Source: Gordionus sp. m RMFG-2023
Lineage: Eukaryota; Nematomorpha; Gordioida; Chordodea; Parachordodidae
Reading direction: 5' to 3'
DNA length: 64,000 nucleotides
NCBI RefSeq assembly: GCF_954871325.1
Contig: NC_088775.1
Coordinates: 39,161,561-39,225,560, forward strand
This document shows, in pieces, positions 45,257-55,512 of this stretch (the first letter of the stretch is position 1; each line of letters opens with the position of its first letter). Both the position numbers and the translations under genes were made by a program. The notes beneath the pieces are model-generated. The model did no database searches, was not told where the DNA came from, and worked only from the letters and a program-made list of their open reading frames with translations.

Positions 45257-47097
45257 GTTTACGAATCGGTTGTGGGATTAATTGCTATTAACAACTTGCC
45301 AATCAATTTAGTTACATATGAATCATTCAAGCTATTATTAGATCCAATAGTCCAATCATTGAATATGACTTTAAACAAACACATCGTAAATGATAAAATA
45401 AAATATGCGGCATCAGAAATAAGATGCCTAATAATGCAACAAGTAAAAAATAAGCTCATTTCTTTGAAGATAGATACAGCCACAAGATTTCAAAAATCAG
45501 TGTTGGGGGTTAATGCCCAATTTATTATAGATGATAAGATTGAAATACGAACTTTAGGCATGTTAGAAATTGTAAAGGCGCACACGGCGTCTAATTTAAA
45601 GGAAGAAATAGAAAATTTATTAAAAAAGTATAATATATGTTTGAGCCAAATATACAGTATCACTGTTGACAATGGTGCCAATATGATAAAAACCGTGGAA
45701 ATGATAGCTGAAGAACAGCTAATTACTCATATCGATCTTTCTGAAGATGCATTCTCAGAATATTTGTTACAAAATAGCGATAATGAGTCCTCGCAGGAAT
45801 ATAACGACTCTTCTCAATCAAATAACGATTATAATAATATAGAGATCACCCAGGAAAATAACAGTGATATTTCAAATATACATGATAATGATTCCTCAGG
45901 GGAGTATATAATAAATAATCTAAATCAAGATGATAACATACATTTTCAACATGATAATCAAGAACAAATAAATGATGATATGGAAAATTTATTAAATGAT
46001 CTAAGAAAATCATTTGGGCTGATTTGTGTGCGATGTTGTGCCCATACTATTCAATTAGGAGTTAATGATTATATAAAAAAATTTCTAAAGGAGGATTTAG
46101 AAGATATAAGATCTATTCTAAAAATATGCAAATCACAAAAATATAAAAGTTTATATTCATTAGAAAAAATTAACAAACCAGTGCTGGACACTGTTACTAG
46201 GTGGAATAGCACCTATAGAATGCTAAAAAACCTAAAGGATAATAAAATATTTTACTTAAAAATGGGCCATATATATTTAGAAACTTTTATAAATTCAAGA
46301 CTCTGGGATAGAATTGACGCATATCTCACCGTCTTATCTCCTGTTAATTTATGTACCATTAAACTGCAAGAAAAATCTTGTACAATCGGAGATTTTTTTA
46401 AATTATGGCTTGAATGCAAATTAGATTTAGAGGAAATAAATAATGAATCCTCGAATAATTTGATTAATTGTCTGGATTATCGTCAAAAATATCTTTTTGA
46501 TAATAATGTTTTTAGAAGTGGGATCTACATGGATCCCAGATTTAATTATCAGAATGGAATCTATCCATCCGAAAGTGATAAATTGCTGGCCAGGGTAAAT
46601 TTATAATATATAACTTTAAATTAAATAAATTTATTTTATTTTAGGAACATCTGATGTCTACGTGGAGACAAATACAAATTTTTAATAAGCCAAAAGATAA
46701 TCCAGCTCTGAGTGGCTCTCCTTTAATCCCTGTAAGTTGTAAAAAAACCAGATTAGATGTATATTTGGAGCGAGAAAGCGCTAATGCTCCAATATACCAA
46801 AATATTGAAATCCTTGATATGAAGACCAAAATTAATGCTTTAATATATGGTCAAAAATTGCCATCTGATCAAAATATTTTGCAATATTGGCAATCCAAAA
46901 AATTTCAGGATCCGGAATTATATGCCCTATCGCGAGTAGTTCTAGCCGCTCCTTGCTCTCAAGTATCTGTTGAGAGATCATTCAGTGCTCTGGGATTGGT
47001 CCTTACACCGCTACGAACAAGATTAGAGAAATCTATATTAAATGATATTTTATTAATTAAACTTAATAAAAGTGTATTAAATAACGTTATATTTTGA
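45257..47097 (+). CDS. hAT transposase core, two exons, apparently intact
   Basis: The exon from 45257 to 46594 (446 codons) is followed by a 50-bp GT-AG intron (46595-46644, phase 0) and an exon to 47097 (stop included). Order: INNLPINLVTYESFK; IDTATRFQKSVLGVNAQFI with the first catalytic Asp region; ITVDNGANMIKTVE with the second Asp; an acidic Asn/Asp/Ser-rich insert (about residues 165-240); LICVRCCAHTIQLGVNDYI with the CxxH word; VLDTVTRWNSTYRMLKNL; DFFKLWLECKLDLEE; IYMDPRFN. Exon 2 holds LYALSRVVLAAPCSQVSVE then RSFSALG and LEKSILNDILLIKLNK, the dimerisation domain. No internal stop or shift is seen. It is the best preserved transposase here; whether the BED exons (42856-43473) still splice to it past the 43540-45068 insertion is unknown. 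Confidence 0.88.
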
Positions 47098-47610
47098 TTT
47101 TTATTATATTTATATAAAATTTTTATTTGTATATATTATATCATGTATTATTTAATTATATATAATCATTTTACTAATTAAAATACGAATAATTGAAATA
47201 CAAAATAAAATTGTTACCCAAAATCTTGAAGTACTGAAAAAAATCTAAATTCACAAATACTTGTTTTAAGTGCTGAAATTTTTAAAATTGAGGTCTTTAT
47301 AGTCCCACCTTTCTTTTGATGAAAGATAAATTTGTTTTATTAAATCATGTTTTTGGGAATTTTATATAAATCTAAGTGCTAAACTGCTAGATTTTCAAAA
47401 AGGGCTAAATTTAATAAAGAAAAATACTAAATATATTTGAGGGGAATTAAATATTTTTAACTTACCTAAACCTTGACATTTCGCTGATAAATGTCCAAAC
47501 TTTTGTGCCATCTATGACCACAATCTTAAGGCTTACATGACGAGGTAACGTTTGAAGTTTTTATTAATAAAAAAAATATTTAAAAAAAAAATATATTTTA
47601 ATGTTATATT

Positions 47611-48107
47611 TTATCTGACTCTGAATAACGAATAAAAAAGAAAGATTTTTAGAGAGATTTTTATATAATCTTAAATTTTTTTTTTAATAAATCCCCCATT
47701 TCACTAACACATGTTAAGAAATCCCCCATCAATATAACCCAAAATTTTAAAACTAATTTTTTTTCAAATATATCTGAATCTGAAAGAAAAAATAAAATGA
47801 AAAAGAAAATTATGATTATGATTTATAATAAAGGGGTATTTAAAATTTTTTAAGGAAAAAAAATAGAAGGCGAGGAAACGTTAGAAGTTTTTCTTTTTAT
47901 TAATATAAAGAATTATATATTTAAAAAAAAATATATAATGTTATATTTTATCTGACTCTGAATAACTAATAAAAAAGAAAGAATTTTAGAGAGATTTTTA
48001 TATAATCTTAAAATTTTTTTTAATAAATCCCCCATTTCACTAACATCACATGTTAAGAAATCCCCCATCAATATAACCCAAAATTTTAAAACTAATTTTT
48101 TTTCAAA
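47611..48107. repeat. Direct duplication inside the right arm of the hAT element
   Basis: The block from TTATCTGACTCTGAATAAC through CCCCCATTTCACTAAC to AAAACTAATTTTTTTTCAAA occurs at 47611-47769 and again at 47945-48107. Only one copy is present in the left arm. Confidence 0.88.
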
Positions 48108-48412
48108 TAAAATAGAAGGCGAAGGGTGAAGTTTTTATTTTTATTTTTATTATAAAAAGAATTATATATAAAATTTTTTTTAATAATAATAATGTGGTTT
48201 TACGTCTTTATAGAGAAACCATTATAGAGAATGTATTTTATAGAGAAACATTTATAGAGAAGAAAACAATTATAGAGAATGCATTTATAACAAATGGTTT
48301 TATAGAGAATGTCGTTTATAGAGAATGATTTTAAAATGAATGTAGAGAATTATTTTGTAGAGAATTATTTTGTAGATCTTGATTTTATAGAGAAATATTA
48401 TGTATGGGACAA

Positions 48413-48640
48413 TTAGAGAGTAGTATATGTAGATTAATACGTAACAACATTGGGGATATTCTCAATATAACTGATGAAAAACATATTCCAACTAATAAAA
48501 AGGGAGTATGTAAAGATTGTCCAAGAGTGAAGGAGGTAAAAACAACATTTATTTGTTTAAATTGTTAAAAATTCATTAGATCATATGCATACATTTTGTC
48601 GTGAATGTTAGTACAAAAATTTACATGATATTTGATGATT
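48413..48640 (+). pseudogene. Cysteine-rich C-terminal fragment, piggyBac-like pattern
   Basis: The open part reads GVCKDCPRVKEVKTTFICLNC, and after stops or a frame change HTFCREC and YKNLHDI. The spacing C-x2-C, C-x2-C, then H, C-x2-C and H resembles the cysteine-rich C-terminal domain of piggyBac-type (DDE_Tnp_1_7) transposases. A second copy lies antisense in the right arm (about 61730-61960). Without the catalytic part the family call is tentative. Confidence 0.4.
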
Positions 48641-49599
48641 AGTATTTTATTTAATATTTGATATCTTTTTATAAAATTTATATAATTTATATAATTATCT
48701 ATATTCGACATTCATTTAATAAAATATATAATAAAATTTGCATTTTTTTAAATACTTTATGGTGATCAAAATATAATTAAAGAAAGGTCTCAGAAAAAAA
48801 TTTTTATTTTAGTAACTTTAGTAAAATTTGCATAACTGTTTTTAGAAGTAACTATTAATCTAAGATTTTGTATTTATTATTTCCAATAATATTTGAATAT
48901 ATATTCAAAATTGTATTTGTAGATCTCAAGTTTAAATATGTTCTGAGATATTAATCAAAATTTGGGATAAAATAGACCCCACCTTTGTAGTTAAGGGATT
49001 TTTTTCCACCTTTATAGTGAAGGATCAAAAAGTATGGGTTGAATTTTAAAAGGAGAAATATTTATATGCTAGGTTTACAATAAATATTCATATTTAAAAC
49101 TGCCTTTCGCGACTCGAATTGATAGACTAAAATAAAAAAAATATAAAATATTTTCAGTATAAAAAAAACTAAATCTATCCAATTGAATAAGTTAGGTCAG
49201 GTCTATTATTTTGTCAAAACTAAAAAACCAAGAATTTGACAATCCATAAATATATTTGGCTCGTAATATAAATTTGAGTTCTTGCTGTTTAATGTCGTTG
49301 TACATTGTAAAAGCACGACTTTACTTAAATAACGCTCAAATTATAGAAGTTAGAAGGCACCACTTTTTAATATTTTACAATCTAAAAGCCATCAAAAATT
49401 TAAGAAACATAATGAGCCAATATTTTTTATTAAAAAAAATTAGATCGGTTATTTTTTTAAATTAAATGGGATAGGACCTTATTAACAACAAACCTGGTTA
49501 ACAATATATTTTTTTAATAATTTTGAAATAATAAATAATTTTCAAAATATCTTTATTCTAACCTTGTTTAATAAAAAGAGTTTAAAAATATTACATATG

Positions 49600-50870
49600 A
49601 CAATTATCAGTTTTCAATTTTATATATAAAAAAATCAAAAATAAAGATTATTTATGGTATATCTTAACTAAAATTTTAATTTAACATATTAATAATATCT
49701 ATTTTTACTCATTTGCTTTAAAAAAATTTAAAAAATTTCAATAATAACGATTATGATAATTGTCACTTTCCTGTAGTACATCTTCACTGAAATTTTAATT
49801 TAACATGTTAACAATATCTATTTTTACCCATTTGCTTTAAAAAAATTCAAAAAAGTTCAAAAATAACGATTATGACAATTGTCACTTTCCTGTAGTACAT
49901 CTTCACTGAAATTTTAATTTAACATGTTAACAATATCTTCATTTACCCATTTGCTTTAAAAAAATTTAAAAAGGTTCAAAAATAACGATTATGACAATTG
50001 TCACTTTCCTGTAGTACATCTTCACTGAAATTTTAATTTAACATGTTAACAATATCTTCTTTTATCCATTTGCTTTAAAAAAATTCAAAAAAGTTCAAAA
50101 ATAACGATTATGACAATTGTCACTTCCCTGTAGTATATCTTCACTGAAATTTTAATTTAACATGTTAACAATATCTATTTTTATCCAAATGCTTTAAAAA
50201 AATTCAAAAAAGTTCAAAAATAACGATTATGACAATTGTCACTTTCCTGTAGTACATCTTCACTGAAATTTTAATTTAACATGTTAACAATATCTATTTT
50301 TACCTATTTGCTTTAAAAAATTTCAAAAAAGTTCAAAAATAGCGATTATGACAATTGTCACTTTCCTGTAGTACATCTTCACTGAAATTTTAATTTAAAA
50401 CATATTAACAATATCTATTTTTACCCATTTGCTTTAAAAAAATTTAAAAAAGTTCAATAATAACGATTATGATAATTGTCACTTTCCTGTGGTTCATCTT
50501 CACTGAAATTTTAATTTAACATGTTAACAATATCTATGCTATAAAAAAATTTTCAAAAATAACGATTATAACAATTGTCACTTTTCTATGGTACATCTTC
50601 ATTGAAATTTTATTTTTACATCTTAATATTAATAATTATAACCTATTTAATTTAGGATATAATAAATCAAATAAGTTAAAAATAACGATTATTACAATTT
50701 CCACTTTTTAATACATTACATCTTCATTGAAATTATAATATAAATTTTTTTTTACCCATATATGTCGAAAAAAGTTAAAAAAATAACGATTATGAAAATT
50801 GTCGGTACATCTTTATTAAATTTTTATTTTAATTTAACATGCAGTTCAAAAAATAATATCAAAAAAATAA
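49600..50870 (+). repeat. 118-bp satellite array (copy B)
   Basis: About nine units contain AACGATTATGACAATTGTCA, TAGTACATCTTCACTGAAAT, AACATGTTAACAATATCT and TTTGCTTTAAAAAAATT. Central units are nearly identical and edge units are diverged. It is the same family as the array at 19900-20940. Confidence 0.95.
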
Positions 50871-50884
50871 AACATTATAAAATA

Positions 50885-51130
50885 TGAAGATCTTTGAAGA
50901 TCGTTTGATCTAAAATATTTTTAAATAAAAGATCTTCAAAGATCTAGATCTTTGAAGATCGCTGCTCAAAAATTTTTTAAAATAAAAGATCTTCAAAAGA
51001 TCTCGATCTTTGAAGATCGTTGCTCAAAATTTTTTAAAAGTAAAAGATCTTCAAATTTTACGATCTTCAAAGATCTTGCTCAAATTTTTGAGCGAGATCT
51101 CGCTCAAAAATCTTCAAAGAAGATCTTTTG
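50885..51130. repeat. Cluster of GATCTTTGAAGATC palindromes
   Basis: The palindrome GATCTTTGAAGATC / GATCTTCAAAGATC and variants occur at least eight times in 250 bp, together with TTGCTCAAAAATTTTTTA spacers and GAGCGAGATCTCGCTC. The same cluster, inverted, lies at 59600-59810. It is the sub-terminal region of element E and could fold into strong hairpins or bind a protein repeatedly. Confidence 0.9.
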
Positions 51131-51138
51131 TACAACTC

Positions 51139-52204
51139 TGCTTTAAAACTATCATTTATAAAGCAGGGGATGGATGTTGCAAAATTTTTAAGAATTCCCA
51201 CAATTGAAAGAATATTAAAATCACTGAAAAGGTCAATAGATTATTAAGTCTGAAAGATTTCTGTATTGATTTTATTATAGGAGCAGGTGAAGTCATTTTG
51301 TTGGAAGATGATTGGTGCCATATAAAGGGCCTTACTAGGGTATTAGTTCCTTTAAAAATAACAACATTAAGATTACAATCAAAACAATTATGTTTACCTG
51401 ATTTTATGACATATGGACTAGATGCCGATTAGTTATAGAAATATTTACTAGTCCTTTTTTATACAAAATATTAGAAACGAAAATTCGAGAGCAACAATAT
51501 TTGCAAATGTTGTATAAGCTTTTATATATTTAAACCCTCATATCATGAGTATTGAGCAAAAACAAATGGCTAAAGACCATCTTAAGGATTTATGGCATAC
51601 GCAAAACTTCCTTATTTACAACGACAATAATACTTACTGGTTGTATTGATAATAATTATAATGATAGCAACATAGATGATCTTGAAATTTTACTTCTAGT
51701 TAGAGAAAAAAAAACTAAATTATCATCAGATAGAAAGGAGGATCAAAAAATGCCTATTACATCTTTAATAAAAAAGTTCTCAGAAGTTAAGAGAATAAAT
51801 AAGGATACAAATATTAAAATTCTGGAAAGAAAATTCTTCAATATACCCAGAATTATATATATTGTCTAGAATCGTCATGGCTGTACCGGCCAAACGAGTT
51901 CAATAAATTAATTATAAAGATAACCATCTATTTTAAGTAAGCGTGGAACGTGAATTTTCTATTGTCTAATTTACGTGGAAATCTCAAGGTTGATATTTTA
52001 CAAGATATCATATCAAACAATTAAAATATAAATTATTATTTTTAAATTTTTTATTAAATTATGAATGTGTATATATTGAAGTATAAATGAATAAAAAAAA
52101 GTCTTATATTGAGTCATTTTTTATGTTCCCTGAACCCGGACCCTTTTTAAATTTTATTACTGTACCCAAACCCGGATCTGAACCCTTTTTATTTGTCGAA
52201 GGGT
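51139..52204 (+). pseudogene. hAT transposase relic, C-terminal half (interrupted by element E)
   Basis: Starting at the target duplication CTTTAAAA, one frame reads LSFIKQGMDVAKFLRIPTI, aligning with KLSPIVETIAG of the 30444-33336 family. After an internal deletion come LLEDDWCHIKGLTRVLVPLK, LRLQSKQLCLPDFM, then EQKQMAKDHLKDLWHTQN, YILSRIVMAVPAKRV and, past a putative intron, VSVEREFSIV. The 3' flank has TGAACCCGGACCC and CCCGGATCTGAACCC words as in that family's right end. The terminus itself falls in the gap. The N-terminal half is at 59520-59587, the wrong side of the segment. Confidence 0.75.
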
Positions 52205-52404
52205 NNNNNNNNNNNNNNNNNNNNNNNNNNNNNNNNNNNNNNNNNNNNNNNNNNNNNNNNNNNNNNNNNNNNNNNNNNNNNNNNNNNNNNNNNNNNNNNN
52301 NNNNNNNNNNNNNNNNNNNNNNNNNNNNNNNNNNNNNNNNNNNNNNNNNNNNNNNNNNNNNNNNNNNNNNNNNNNNNNNNNNNNNNNNNNNNNNNNNNNN
52401 NNNN
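52205..52404. other. Assembly gap of exactly 200 N
   Basis: Two hundred unknown bases. The round number suggests a scaffold join of unknown true length. Open frames drawn across it are meaningless. Confidence 0.99.
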
Positions 52405-53448
52405 GCTATGATTCATTTCTTCTTTTAACAAATAGTCTTATATTATCAGCTACAGTAATAAGCATAATGTTTTTAAATAATTTTAATTTACCGCGATTAA
52501 ATAGACTAATCAGATAAAAATGGACCAAATTTAAGATCAAATGACTTTACGATCATAGTTAGGCAAATCGCTTTTTTCAATATCACTTGGATATTTTTCC
52601 CATCTGAAATTATTAACATCCTTTTTATTTGGATATTTGACAATACCCATAGGATATTTTTCCCATTTAAAATTATTATAACTCCTTTTATTCGAATTAT
52701 AATGATAACTAACATTTTAAATTTCATCATGATAAAAAAAATTTCTATTAAAATCATTCCTTCCATGAAAATGATATCTCATTTTACCTTTTTTTTTTAT
52801 TTTATTAAAATTTTGATTTCTCGGTATCTTGACTATTATATGATTACATCTGCAATCATATAGTCAATTTAAATTATTGAATATTTCGGCAACATGGCCA
52901 CATGTTCCTTCTTTTTACACTTGAAACACAATCGAGAATCATCATAATCTGATTGTAAAACATCAAATTTATTTGTTAAATACCCGAAATTTTTCTAACA
53001 TTAGAATTTTCCAATATCAATTTTATTAATGGAAAACCACCATGAAAATTTGGTTCTTTCACCATACAAGTTTCAACCTTGTGTCCTGTATATCCACAGC
53101 GGTTACATATAACATTATTTAGTGCTGTGAAGTAACGTCAAAAAAGTAACGTCATTCGTTACCTTCTTCTAGAGGTAACAAGTAACGGACGCGTTACTTT
53201 ATATTTTTTCTTAAAAAATATCAACAAAAAGAAACATATTTTATTGTATTATAAAATTACTTTTATTTATTTTTTAATCTTAATATAAATAATTTAAGCC
53301 GAGTTTTAATTCATATCAACCACTTCCTTCATTTTTATTTTAAATTCTCGTTGTTAAATGTTAAATTTTCTGTTGAAATTAATATTCAATCAAAATTCAA
53401 AGTAAATGTTAATAATGATATTATTATTCTTATATTTATTTTAATATT

Positions 53449-53633
53449 ATGTCCATAGTACTTACTTCTTCAAATGAAGATGATTTAAGCTCTGACCCCA
53501 ATTTGAAATATATTTTAAACCAATAAAGAAAATTAATGGTACCAAGTCTACACTATGCAAATGTAAATTATATCCCAACACATATATTTCAACCTCAATG
53601 TCCAGCAGTTCAAACTTAAAAAAGCATTTGAAG
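53449..53633 (+). pseudogene. BED-type zinc finger exon of a hAT transposase
   Basis: A frame in this stretch reads TKSTLCKCKLYP, then SSSNLKKHLK, a BED finger (CxxC region and the conserved S-N-L-x-x-H-L word), and ends at AAG|GTAAAA, a good donor. An acidic N-terminal part (SSNEDDLSSDPN) precedes it, with a stop between. Near 54890-54950 IKRSCLSDQILKSIVAKN resembles the very end of hAT transposases, so the outer element kept only the two ends of its gene. Confidence 0.55.
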
Positions 53634-53716
53634 GTAAAAAGATGAATTTTACTTTAATAATATAATGATATTCTTTCATAATTTTGAAAAGCTTAATCAT
53701 GGAATTATAATATAAG

Positions 53717-54530
53717 TAGTGCTGCGCCGATATTAAATATCGGATCGGATCGGCACCGATATTTAGCATTTTCCAAAAATATCGGATCTGGTCGATACCT
53801 GTAAAAACCCCATCCAATCTTTTTACTTTTCTTTTTTTTGTTATTTTATGTTATGTATATTAATTTTACATTATTATATTATTTTCTAGAAAAAATTTTT
53901 TTAAACAATGCAAATGCACAACACCCTCTAAATTTTATTCTTTTTTAAAATAGATTTAAAGTATTTTAAAAGTTTTTTTATAAAAATATAAGGAACACCC
54001 AAAGTTTTAATTATTTTAAATCTTTTTAAATAATAACGCCAATTTTATCATTTTTACTTATAAAAGAATTTTTTTAAATATGGTATCTGAATAATGGAAA
54101 TATTTTATAAAAGACAAAGATAATTTTACAAAATGCGTTATCTGCGGAATCATCTGAGTTATCCTTCAGTACGGCAGGGAATAATACTCCATATCGTAGA
54201 AGCTTATTGCCAGAAAATCTAGAGGCTTATTTATTTAAAAAAATCTAATATATTATAATTTTATATATTAAATACAATATTATAATTCATATCAACATAA
54301 AATGGATATATTATCAAATATATGTTTTTTAATTATAGTCTTAATTGTAGAAATAAAAAAAATTAAATGCATAATTTGATTTTTTGCATAAAAAATATTG
54401 ATTTCTTAATTACATTTGGTTCAAAGGGAGGTGGTGAAAAATCAATATAAATATCGAATCGGTATCAGTATCGGTTCGAGTTTGAAGAAATATCGAATCG
54501 GTGAAAAATATATGGATCGACACAACCCTA
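53717..54530. mobile_element. Small hAT, 814 bp, nested in another hAT, perfect 8-bp duplication
   Basis: Ends are TAGTGCTGCGCCGAT and ATCGACACAACCCTA. Both flanks read AATATAAG (53709-53716 and 54531-54538). Sub-terminal sequences are rich in CGGATCGG / CGAATCGG words. Inside, a stretch near 54115-54150 (FTKCVICGII, BED-like) runs on to TPYRRSLLPENLEAY (about 54187-54230), a hAT C-terminus, so it is a deletion derivative that joined the two ends of a transposase gene. Confidence 0.94.
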
Positions 54531-55512
54531 AATATAAGCAATTTTATACTACAGTATTGGACTAGGAACCAACATTAGAAACTCAAGATTAACAAAATAT
54601 CGCTATTGGTTCAAAGTATTATATTGAGTTTTTTATATCTTCTATTTCTTGTTTTAGTATTGTTATTTCTTGTTTTAGTATTGCTATTGGTTTGACTATA
54701 ATTGTTAATAAATTTAAAGAATAAAAAATAGTGATTTTAAAAAGCTTTGTTAAAATAATATATATATACGAAAGTGGCATAGCCAGGATTTATCCAAAAA
54801 CAAAATTTTACAGAGAATTTCATTATAGATTTTATTTATTATTAAAATACTATATATAACTCCCATTATTTAACCAGCTCTGTTGAGCATTAAGCGCTCT
54901 TGTTTGTCTGATCAAATTTTGAAATCAATTGTTGCTAAAAATAAATAAAAAATTGTTACATAAAGATGTTATCTTATAATATATTATTTTTGTATAATTT
55001 TATTTATATTATAATTAAATTAATATTTTTTTTTATAAAATGATCTTTTATATTCTTTTTGTATAGTTTTATTTTATTATATATTGTCGGAAAAAAATCG
55101 AGAAGCCCGTTACTTTTTTGAAAAGTCGGTAACGCGCGTTCCTTTTTTCAGATGTAACGAGTAACGGTAACGCGTTTTATTTTGTAGTAACATTTACAGA
55201 ACTAATATTATTTAACATATTCTTCTTAACATCAAAATTTCACCAATTTTTTTGTCCCCTAAAAAACCATTTTTTTCATCTGGACCATATTTGCCACATA
55301 TCTCACCTTTAACACAATTATTTTTCATATCAATCAATTTATATACTGATACATAACTTTGATTATATCTTTCAATTCTTGGAGGATAACTACGGATCTT
55401 TCCACACATTCCGGACGATCACATTGATTATCCTTTACAATTTTAACCACTTCTGGTTCACCATTCTTGATTTCATTTAAAACTAATCCAAGTCCAATAG
55501 TTTTATTAAATA

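Larger units (their letters stand above)
42351..48220. mobile_element. hAT element with about 450-bp inverted arms
   Basis: The left arm begins GGTTTCTCTATAAAGACG (42351) and runs to about 42800. The right arm (about 47745-48220) is its reverse complement, ending CGTCTTTATAGAGAAACC. Landmarks in both are CACCCTTCGCCTTC / GAAGGCGAAGGGTG and the GGGGGATTTCTTAACATG block. Between the arms lies a hAT gene (42856-47097). hAT elements normally have short ends, so the arms may be a sub-terminal duplication or a separate element around the hAT. No 8-bp target duplication matches at these borders. Confidence 0.7.
48244..51138 (+). repeat. Left arm of a large inverted repeat (element E, right-end half)
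   Basis: This 2.9 kb arm is matched as reverse complement by 59588-62124. It contains, from the outside in: TTATAGAGAATG-type repeats (48222-48400), a small coding fragment (48413-48640), a unique part, a 118-bp satellite array (49600-50870) and a palindrome-rich end (50885-51130). A 69-residue open stretch at 49256-49465 recurs unchanged on the other strand at 60914-61123, showing near-identity over that part. The arm ends GTACAACTCTG at 51138, a hAT-type terminus, followed by the target duplication CTTTAAAA. Confidence 0.93.
53120..55204. mobile_element. hAT element, 2085 bp, 8-bp target duplication (7/8)
   Basis: The left end is TAGTGCTGTGAAGTAACG and the right end is the complement of TAGTTCTGTAAATGTTAC. 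Flanks are ACATTATT (53112-53119) and ATATTATT (55205-55212). Sub-terminal parts on both sides hold several GTAACG / CGTTAC words. It contains a BED-finger exon at the 5' side (53540-53633), a C-terminal hAT scrap near 54890-54950 and a complete small hAT at 53717-54530. Confidence 0.88.
52506..55500 (-). pseudogene. Gag-like protein with CCHC knuckles, split by a hAT element
   Basis: On the minus strand, 55500-55205 reads VKGEICGKYGPDEKNG and YNQSYVSVYKLIDMKNN in one frame and VVKIVKDNQCDRPEC in another. The rest lies beyond the insertion: 53119 downward reads NVICNRCGYTGHKVETC, a full CCHC knuckle, then KEPNFHGGFPLIKL. Near 52930-52890 CFKCKKKEHVAML is a second, damaged knuckle. Near 52690-52560 there is a two-copy peptide NNFKWEKYP / NNFRWEKYP. 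This suggests a retroelement Gag or nucleic-acid-binding protein. No pol gene is visible, so the element type is unknown. Confidence 0.5.

Noticed and set aside
49256-49465. 69-residue open frame repeated at 60914-61123 as a conserved gene
   Set aside because: It recurs only because the whole arm is duplicated as an inverted repeat; the composition is AT-driven and no motif is visible.
50885-51130. GATC palindromes as transcription terminators
   Set aside because: They are a repeated cluster tied to element ends in a eukaryotic sequence, with no gene ending there.
52087-52431. Open frames across 52205-52404
   Set aside because: They are run through unknown bases (N) and carry no information.
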